Shown here in pieces: positions 6,590 to 12,414 of a stretch of DNA of 16,463 nt. Position 1 is the stretch's first letter. Each line of letters begins with the position of its first letter. Source of the stretch: Chrysochromulina tobinii (lineage: Eukaryota > Haptophyta > Prymnesiales > Chrysochromulinaceae). The stretch covers positions 1 to 16,463 of the forward strand of contig JWZX01000161.1 in NCBI GenBank assembly GCA_001275005.1. Reading direction: 5' to 3'. The notes below the pieces were generated by a model. The model was not told where the DNA came from and did no database searches. It saw only the letters and a list, made by a program, of their open reading frames with translations. A program made the translations under genes and the position numbers.

Positions 6590-7462
6590 ATGAGCTCCTT
6601 GTTGCCGATGATGCCAGCTGTGGCGATGGCCTTCACGCCCCACTCAGCGCTGATGCCACGTGCCGTGGCCCACCGTCACGCTCATCCGCCCGTGATGGCG
6701 GATGATGAAGCGGCTGCCAGGGCGGCATGGCTGGCAAAGAAGCGAGCGCCATGGGGAGCGAGCTCAATGCCTGACTCTCGTCCGCTTTATGAGCCGCCAT
6801 CTTACCTGCCGCCGCCGTGGGCGCCGCCGCCGCCGCCGCCTCCGCCGCCTCCGCCGCCTCCGCCGCCGCCTTATGTGGAGCCACCGCCGCCGGCAGTCGC
6901 ACCGCTGCCGGCACAAGAGCTTGGAGTGGTGGCGGAAGCGGCGGAAGCGGAAGCGGCGGAAGCGGCGGAAGCCACGGAGCGCGCCCCGGGAGCACCCAGC
7001 TACCAGCAACCGCCATCGCCTGCTGCAATGAGCGCGGCCGAGGCCAAGGCAGCATGGCTCGCAAAGATCAGCGCCAAGACGGCAGTACCCTCCTGGACTG
7101 CAGCGCCAGCCAGCCCGCCAGCCAGCCCGCCGGCCAATCCGCCGCCCAGCCCGCCGGCCAACCCGCCGGCGGCCCTCACAGCGGCGACGCGCGCGCAGGT
7201 GGAGTCCCTCGAAGCGGCCAAGCGCGCCCTCGAGGCAGAGATTGAGCTCAAGTTGAAGGAGCGAGAGTTGTTCGAAGCTCGCTCGCAGGCCGCAGCGGTC
7301 GTGGCATCGCGCCAGCAAGGAGTCCAGCAGGGCGTCAAGCAGGGCACTGGCGGTGCCGTGGAGCCACCTAGCATCAATCCACCAGACGTGATGAAAGGCT
7401 CTCCTGTGTTTACGGTGCTGATGGGCGCCTTCATCCTCAACGCCCTCGTCGGCCTGATGTGA
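6590..7462 (+). CDS. Proline-rich, plastid-targeted protein with two W-L-A-K motifs and C-terminal membrane anchor
   Basis: Predicted 290-residue protein from the ATG at 6590 (the frame extends upstream only to a TTG). The N-terminus MSSLLPMMPAVAMAFTP is a short signal peptide with an A-F cleavage context. It is followed by a basic, His/Arg/Ala-rich stretch, so it resembles a bipartite presequence for a complex plastid. The mature part has an AARAAWLAKKRAPWG motif at 42-56, a run of 16 prolines (79-94), an Ala/Glu repeat (114-129), a second motif AEAKAAWLAKISA near 150-162, P-P-A-N/S repeats (174-194), a likely coiled coil (203-236) and a C-terminal hydrophobic helix (272-289). I know no enzyme domain with this layout. 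A scaffold or thylakoid/envelope-anchored structural protein fits. If instead secreted, its prolines would be candidate substrates for the nearby hydroxylase; I favour the plastid. Confidence 0.7.
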   Translation: MSSLLPMMPAVAMAFTPHSALMPRAVAHRHAHPPVMADDEAAARAAWLAKKRAPWGASSMPDSRPLYEPPSYLPPPWAPPPPPPPPPPPPPPPPYVEPPPPAVAPLPAQELGVVAEAAEAEAAEAAEATERAPGAPSYQQPPSPAAMSAAEAKAAWLAKISAKTAVPSWTAAPASPPASPPANPPPSPPANPPAALTAATRAQVESLEAAKRALEAEIELKLKERELFEARSQAAAVVASRQQGVQQGVKQGTGGAVEPPSINPPDVMKGSPVFTVLMGAFILNALVGLM

Positions 7463-7483
7463 TATGATGGGGTGTGCCCTCCA

Positions 7484-7557
7484 ATGGCACAAATGTTACG
7501 AGGCCGATGGCACAAATATTGGAATCTTGGTGCCCAAATTGGAAGCTGGGTGCCCTA
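7484..7557. repeat. Nested short tandem repeats
   Basis: ATGGCACAAAT occurs at 7484-7494 and again at 7507-7517 (period 23). It is followed by two 20-bp units, ATTGGAATCTTGGTGCCCAA (7518-7537) and ATTGGAAGCTGGGTGCCCTA (7538-7557), identical at 17 of 20 positions. CCAAATT (7534-7540) and AATTTGG (7557-7563) form an inverted repeat. This lies just beyond the stop of the proline-rich gene. Confidence 0.75.
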
Positions 7558-7868
7558 ATTTGGTCAGTATTTGGGTGCGCGTGCATGTGCGCATCCTCTC
7601 TGTTTGGTGTTTGATCCCTGGTGCGCATGCTCTGTTTGCGTGTCGGGTGTTTGCGCCCGGCCCCACACGCCACACGAGGTCGTGGTTGCCCTTCAGCACC
7701 GACGGCAGTTGAGGATTTTGACGAAATTATCTCGTCGGGCTCGCTTTTGTTATATGCTCTCGGTCGGGCCTGGGGCCTCTCGATCTAAGGGATGCATGTA
7801 CCCCCGCCTCTTGTGGTTGTGCGTGTCGTGGTCTGGTTGTCACTGGTCCCTTCATGTGCAAGATGGTG

Positions 7869-7926
7869 TTTTCGCCCCCCACGTTGTGTCTCCGACGGGA
7901 CCGGTGGTCGTGTCTTCCGTGACGAG
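7869..7926 (+). repeat. Dispersed 5'-flank repeat, copy 2
   Basis: Second copy of the element at 335-392, in the same orientation and upstream of the permease ATG at 8035. The shared core is TTT(T/G)CGCCCCCCACG, GTCTCC, ACGGGACC, GTGG and CCGTGA. Confidence 0.55.
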
Positions 7927-8034
7927 ACACACATTCACATTCACACATGTTCAGTACCAACTGCACCAACACGCTCATCCCGTGCGACCCACTGTGCGAG
8001 CCCAGGTGGGCTGGTGCTGTCCGCGCAGGTAGTC

Positions 8035-9967
8035 ATGGCTTTGTTGGCAGCGGTCCATTTCTTCGCCGCCCTGTCTGCACCTCACCCATCTAGCGTCCGC
8101 CCAGCACTCTCAGCGCGACCTGCGCCTCACTCAGCTAGCGTCCGCCCAGCGCTCTCGGCCGAGCGAGCCGCTATTAGCATGTCGGCCCAGCCACCGGCGA
8201 AGCTCAAGGCCTCGCCAACGGGCAGCGGCGGCGGCGGGAGCGGGAGCGGGAGCAGCAGCAGCAACAGCAGCAGCAGCAGCCACAGCCGCAGCAATTTTTC
8301 GCCACCCGCACCGACCAGTTCCTTGCTTGGTTCGATCGCGCTCGTCGCCGGCACGACGGTCGGTGCGGGAATACTCGCGTTGCCGGCTAAGACGCTCGCG
8401 GCGGGTTTCGTACCGACGAGCGTCGCGCTCCTCATCTCGTGGGTGTACATGGCGAGCTCGGGGGTGCTCATGGCCGAGGTGAACGTGAACACGCTCTGCG
8501 CACTCGAACGCAACGCGGTCTCGCTCTCGACGATGACCGAGGAGACGCTCGGCGTCGCTACCTCTCGGGTTACCTCACTCCTATACGCCTTCATGCAGTA
8601 CACCCTCCTCGTCGCGTACATGCTGCAGGGTGGCACACTCTTGCTTGAGATGGGCTCAGGCGTGCCCGCGCTGGCGGCGCTGCCCGCAGCAACGGCGGGC
8701 CCACCCATCTTCGCGGTTGTGCTCAGTACGGCGCTCCTCACACTGCCGCCTACCTTGATGGAGCAGATTAACTCGGTCGCGGTGGTGGGCCTCGTTGGGA
8801 GTTTCGTCATCCTGCTCGCACTGGGCGCGCAGCAGGTGGAGTGCCCCCATGATGGCCTCTGATGAGCTCTGATAGCGTCCTTCATCAGGTGGAGTGCCCC
8901 CTGATGGCCTCTGATGAGCTCTGATTGCATCCTTCATCAGGTGGAGTGCCCCCTGATGGCCTCTGAGCGTCTCTGGTTGCCCTGGAGGCACTCTGAGCAC
9001 CTCGGAAGACTTCAAGACCTGCCACGCCGTCGACTGCTCAGTGTCAGCTCCTTGCTTTGCACAGGTTGATCCGGCGCTCCTCGCGCACGTCGACGTGCCC
9101 GCGGTGGTGCCTGCACTCCCGGTGATGGTGCTCAGTCTCGTGTACCACAGCGTGGTCCCCACAGTCTGCTACCAGCTCGGCTGCGACCTACCCCGTATCC
9201 GTACTGCACTGCTCCTCGGCTCTGCCCTGCCGTGCCTCATGTTCATCGCCTGGTCCGCCGTCATTCTCGGCAGTGTCCCGTACGACGCCGCCGCGGCTGC
9301 AAGCGCCTCGGGGGCGACCTTTGATCCTCTCGCCGTGCTGCGTGCCTCGGGCGACTCCTTCGGATCCACCGTGCGCCTCTTCTCTCTCCTCGCGGTGTGC
9401 ACCTCGTTTGTGGGCTTCTACTATGGGCTGACCGATTTCTTTGCCGACGTCCTCGGCTTTGATACCAAGGGCGTGGGCAGCAGCGACGGCGGCGAGCAGA
9501 ACATGGCTGTACTCGAGCCGAAGGTCGCCAAGAAGGCTCTTGCCGTCCGAGAGGAGGAGGAGGAGGAGGAGAAGGGGCAAGAGGAGGCCGCTGCGCCCAT
9601 CACAGCGCTCCGCACGCCCGGCGAGAAGGCGTTACTCGGCGCGCCCACCACAGCGCTCCGCACGCCCGGCGAGAAGGCGTTACTCGGCGCGCTCACGCTG
9701 CTGCCGCCCCTGGGCTTTGCGGTGGGGGACCCGTCCATCTTCTTCTCAGCGCTGGACAATGGGGGCACGTACGGTGTGATGACTCTCTTCGGCATCCTGC
9801 CGGCCGCGATGGCGTGGGCGCAGCGCTACGGTGAGGGCCGCGACCCGGATACGGCCTTTGCGGAAGAGGCGCTCCCAGGCGGCAAGCTTACACTGCTCGC
9901 GATGATCGCGGCTGGGGCTGCCTTTGTGAGCGTGGAGACGTGGGAGCGCATCGAGGCGCTCACTTAA
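8035..9967 (+). CDS. Plastid-targeted aromatic amino acid permease, Trp/Tyr permease (HAAAP) family; two exons
   Basis: Join 8035-8835 and 9065-9967, phase 0, 567 residues. It is predicted to move tryptophan/tyrosine-type amino acids with a cation across a plastid envelope membrane. MALLAAVHFFAALSAP is a signal peptide; a Ser/Arg/Pro/Ala stretch with a duplicated SVRPALSA unit follows, then a Gly/Ser-rich linker (60-85). The core starts near 95. GTTVGAGILALP (106-117) is the unwound first membrane helix that binds substrate in this family. Further matches are AEVNVNTLC, SLSTMTEETLG, LLVAYMLQGG, and in exon 2 PALPVMVLSLVYHSVVPTVCYQLG and GDPSIFFSALDNGGTYG. About 10-11 hydrophobic helices are visible, as expected. 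A charged loop with an EEEEEEE run and a 16-residue duplication lies before the last helices. Splicing is supported by in-frame joining of family motifs. The family is secure; substrate and membrane are inferred. Confidence 0.87.
8078..8167 (+). repeat. 45-bp in-frame tandem duplication in the permease presequence
   Basis: Units 8078-8122 and 8123-8167 share (C/T)TAGCGTCCGCCCAGC and neighbouring bases. They encode PHPSSVRPALSARPA and PHSASVRPALSAERA. The duplication lengthens the transit-peptide-like segment by 15 residues without changing frame. Confidence 0.85.
8833..8968 (+). repeat. Tandem repeats of 53 and 52 bp carrying the 5' splice site
   Basis: Unit 1 is 8833-8885 and unit 2 is 8886-8937; a third, partial copy starts at 8938. 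Each opens with CAGGTGGAGTGCCCCC and continues TGATGGCCTCTGA; the two complete units end in CCTTCAT. Unit 1 begins in the last exon codon (CAG), so every copy recreates CAG|GTGGAG. All units contain TGA triplets. Confidence 0.92.
8836..9064 (+). other. Spliceosomal intron, 229 nt, in the permease gene
   Basis: The donor is CAG|GTGGAG and the acceptor is TTTGCACAG|GTTGAT, with a pyrimidine-containing stretch before it. Retention reads VECPHDGL and then stops at 8860-8862, and the length is not a multiple of three, so it must be removed for a full-length permease. Joining restores GAQQ-VDPALL, which continues the family pattern. Most of the 5' half is tandem repeat. Confidence 0.88.
9593..9688 (+). 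repeat. 48-bp in-frame tandem duplication in a permease loop
   Basis: Units 9593-9640 and 9641-9688 differ at very few positions and encode APITALRTPGEKALLG and APTTALRTPGEKALLG. The insert lies in a hydrophilic loop between membrane helices, just before the conserved PPLGFAVGDPSIFF segment, so it should not disturb the transmembrane core. Confidence 0.9.
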
Positions 9968-10431
9968 AGTCAACACTTGGACGAGGACTTGTCTGTGTGC
10001 CTCAGTGGCGTGGACTGGCACTGCTGTTCTCGAAATTTCTTTGCTAAGTCTTATTCTCTTTCCACATCATAATCAAATCGAATCAGTAGTATTTTATATG
10101 GTCCAAAATGCGAAAACGCGCGTTCCTAATTCGGAGCTCCTCGAAACTCCGGTTTCGTCTTTCGTCAAGTCTCAAGATTCTAGATTGACATCTACTGGAT
10201 CCTTTTGTGCACTTTTGGTTCGTGATTCTTTGGCTCTATGATCATCACTCTGTTCCACTCGAAGCGAAGGACCGTTCCATGCGTTGCCGAATGCCACAGA
10301 TGCCAAGTCGCAAGTGCCGAAACCGTCGATCCAAACTTGAAACTTCTTCCAACGCCCTTCGCACATACGCTACGCGACAGTAATCCCCGACGCGGAGGCG
10401 GTCTTCTCAAAAGCTTCATCCACTTTCGCGG
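9968..10431. other. AT-richer intergenic block
   Basis: GC drops clearly compared with both flanks, for example TATTTTATATGG near 10090 and TCTAGATTGACATC near 10180. Open frames are short on both strands and show no domain. The block follows the permease stop and precedes the next gene, so it should contain one 3' end and one promoter, but it may also be a decayed insertion. No terminal inverted repeat or target-site duplication was found by eye. Confidence 0.45.
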
Positions 10432-10640
10432 ATGGATACTCCCTCATTGGGCCGCTGCTCCGTGCGCAGCGTAGATTCGATGCTCTCGGAAAATGCCTTG
10501 ACTTACTTTGAACAAGGAGAGAGGTCCTACTCGCAGAGACGCTCGCTCTCGAAAACGACGCCCTCTTGCTCACCGCCCTCGAACACAAAAACAAGAGCGC
10601 GGGAACCTCTTGCCTTTTCAACATCAACGAGTTCCATCCT
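10377..10640 (+). other. Alternative plus-strand frame with TPR-like character, interrupted by TGA
   Basis: In the frame starting at 10377 the translation runs DAEAVFSKASSTFADGY, then LRAQRRFDALGK, stops at TGA 10509-10511, then continues EVLLAETLALENDALLLTAL and LFNINEFHPP. These helical, Ala/Leu-rich stretches resemble tetratricopeptide repeats. The frame used by the gene annotated from 10432 reads ENALTYFEQGE in the middle, which also looks TPR-like. From about 10640 the 10432 frame is clearly preferred. This is either a damaged or frameshifted 5' exon, an assembly indel near the A/GA runs at 10490-10525, or chance. Confidence 0.3.
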
Positions 10641-11855
10641 CCGCGATCCCGCTTTGCGCAAAATCGGCCGAAACGCGCTGCAGCCCTGGCCGGGAAAGGA
10701 ACTGCCAAACCGCAAGAAGCTGTCCGGTACGGCCGAGTCCATCACCCTTGCGACCATGGCTGAGCCCAAGGACGTCGTCAGCCATTACCGATCGCTCAAC
10801 GTGACCCTTGACAGCAAATCGGCATGGGAGGACCTGGCAAGGCAGGAGAAGCCGCGCACGTCCAGGCCTGCCTCGGTGTCCGCTGACCGGATGTCCATCA
10901 ATGTGATGATTGACGAGCAAGACTTCGCTTCTGCAGACGATGTATTCCCACAATATGATGAGGACTCTGTCACGAGCGAAAAGGCGCTCGCGAACGATGA
11001 GGCTCTCATGGCCGTGCGCCGGCGCTTTCGCCCACCTGTTGAGTTTGCGCCGATCTCGTACGGCGCCACGCAGCTCCTGCACCTCGAGCAAGCTCGGCAA
11101 GCTGCACGCAGGTAATTGCGCCGTTAAGGCAGCCCGAGCCTCGCCGCCACAGCGCCTCGGTTCAGATATGCTCGGAGCCTTCTCTCACCCTCGCTTTTCC
11201 TGTGCGCAGCGGCTGCGATCGAGTGGACGTGGCCATCCAGGCCATCAACAGCCTCATGCCCATTCAGATGGTTGCCATCGAGCACCTCTATGCGCTGTAC
11301 GCTGACTGCAAGCCCACCTCATTCAGCTTGGCGCGCGCCTCGCTCACCCCTTCGCGGTGGCTTGTCTTCTGCCGACACATGCTCCGCCAGCCCGCATCGT
11401 TGGAGCTGCTCTTGAGCCTGCCGGTGCTCACTAGCCTGTACGAGCGCTTCGAGCGCCGGCGCCAGCAGGCTCATGAGAGCAAGGGCCAGGCGGCCTCCCC
11501 GCTCGGCGTCGGCCCCTTCATCGGGCTGCTTTGCGAGGTGGCCGACCACTGGGAGCGGCGGAACGCTCTCGCACCCCCTGAGCCGCCTTCTTCCCCCTCT
11601 TCCTCTGGATATCGGGCGGCGGCGGCGGCGGCGACATGCCCGACCACGTCGCCGGACCGTGGCCTCTTTGAGGCGGTCCGGCAAAAGCTGCGCCTACCAG
11701 CGGACCTGCCTCCGCTCCTCTACCTGCTCGACCGAATTGCGCGGCTGTGCCAGCGCTCGGACGAGCTCTACCACGGGCATCGCGTGGAAGAGCTCTACCA
11801 GGATGGACATCGCAAGGCGCTCGATTCGTTGCGTATCGAACCGATGAGCCCGTGA
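10432..11855 (+). CDS. Two-exon protein of unknown function
   Basis: Join 10432-11111 and 11210-11855, split within a Ser codon (AG|C), 441 residues. I recognise no family. The first 70 residues are Ser/Thr/Arg-rich and their frame is doubtful. Coding character is good from about 10640 (LRDPALRKIGRNALQPWPGKELP). A second candidate start, ATG 10756 in an ideal ACCATGG context, would give 333 residues. Residues 109-226 are polar with acidic patches. Exon 2 encodes predicted helices: AIQAINSLMPIQMVAIEHLYALY, TPSRWLVFCRHML and VGPFIGLLCEVADHWERR. Next come a Pro/Ser/Ala linker and a final helical segment (LFEAVRQKLRLPADLPPLLYLL). The L-x-x-x-W-x-x-F-x-R-x-M spacing resembles EF-hand-like folds of some cytoskeletal or ciliary proteins, but no calcium loop is present. 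No signal peptide or membrane helix is seen. Confidence 0.62.
11112..11209 (+). other. Spliceosomal intron, 98 nt
   Basis: The donor is ACGCAG|GTAATT and the acceptor is a pyrimidine-rich CGCTTTTCCTGTGCGCAG|C. The unspliced frame stops at TAA 11113-11115, directly after the donor, whereas splicing joins two long helical coding stretches in frame (QAARS-GCDRVDVA). The intron is short and GC-rich, as expected for this genome. Confidence 0.8.
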
Positions 11856-12258
11856 ATTGGGGCGGAGGGGAGTTCCACAAGAAGCAACGCGAGGCCAAAG
11901 ACGTATCGCTGACTTTGCGCTGAGCGAGACTTCAGAATCGTGTCTAACCCGGGGGGCGCATGTCGGGAATTGTGAGGCCGTGCTAGATGTTAACAAGGTC
12001 GTTGTGTGTTAGTTGTGTGCCGAGCGTGAGGCAGCAGGTACGAACAGTCCATGTGTGCTGACGCTGACCTGCTGAAGTTGGGGGCGGGAGCAAGCTTGCT
12101 TGCTTGCTTGCTTGGGGGCGGGAGAGAGACTCCTCGAGTGGCCCCCGAGAAATACGGAGATTGGGAAGTTTGTAAATTTCCTTTTTTGTTACATTTTGTC
12201 CGATTAAAGAAGGTTTTCCAAAACAACTCTTTGAGGACTTTCCGAGGTCCCCCAGTGA
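11856..12258. other. Intergenic region with GCTT repeat and AT-rich patch
   Basis: About 400 bp follow the unknown gene. No domain-bearing frame is seen. It contains the GCTT microsatellite with flanking direct repeats (12078-12124). Next is an AT-rich patch at about 12150-12240 that includes a near-perfect palindrome, GGAAGTTTGTAAATTTCC (12164-12181). The sequence from 12140 to 12300 differs in base usage from its surroundings and could be an interspersed-repeat fragment, which I cannot confirm. Confidence 0.45.
12078..12124. repeat. (GCTT)5 microsatellite between 13-bp direct repeats
   Basis: Five GCTT units occupy 12094-12113. They lie between two copies of TTGGGGGCGGGAG (12078-12090 and 12112-12124), giving a 34-bp period. 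This may be slippage inside a tandem duplication. Confidence 0.85.
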
Positions 12259-12414
12259 AAAAGTCGAAGACACGCATTTGGGGGCAGTACGCAGCAAGGG
12301 TCGTCCTCAACTACGACCAAACTTACGTGGTCGCGGACGTTCGCGGCACACCTGGTTGATCAGCAGCAGCAGCAGCACACCTGGGACGATACGAAGGCGG
12401 CCCATCTCCTGCGA

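Larger units (their letters stand above)
7463..8034. other. Intergenic region upstream of the permease gene
   Basis: About 570 bp lie between the proline-rich gene and the permease start. The left part (7480-7560) is AT-richer and made of nested short tandem repeats. The middle is TG-rich with no coding signal. A copy of the dispersed 58-bp element sits at 7869-7926. The permease frame is open back to an ATG at 7792, but the intervening translation is Cys/His/Arg/Val-rich, is followed later by a clean signal peptide at the ATG at 8035, and looks like 5' UTR. Confidence 0.5.

Noticed and set aside
7792-8034. Upstream in-frame ATG that would add 81 residues to the permease.
   Set aside because: The added translation is Cys/His/Val/Arg-rich, overlaps the dispersed 58-bp element and would bury a clean signal peptide that starts at the ATG at 8035.
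8127-8930. Minus-strand frame of 267 codons across the permease exon 1 and intron.
   Set aside because: Antisense to a well-recognised transporter; it also translates the intron repeats, and poly-Leu arises from AGC runs.
10172-10419. Minus-strand frames in the AT-richer block, considered as a transposon or virus remnant.
   Set aside because: No recognised motif in any frame and no repeats at the block edges.
12051-12359. Plus-strand frame of 102 codons and overlapping minus frames of about 105 codons.
   Set aside because: The frames begin in the GCTT repeat area and cross an AT-rich patch. A transposon remnant was considered, but no reverse transcriptase, transposase or terminal repeat could be seen.
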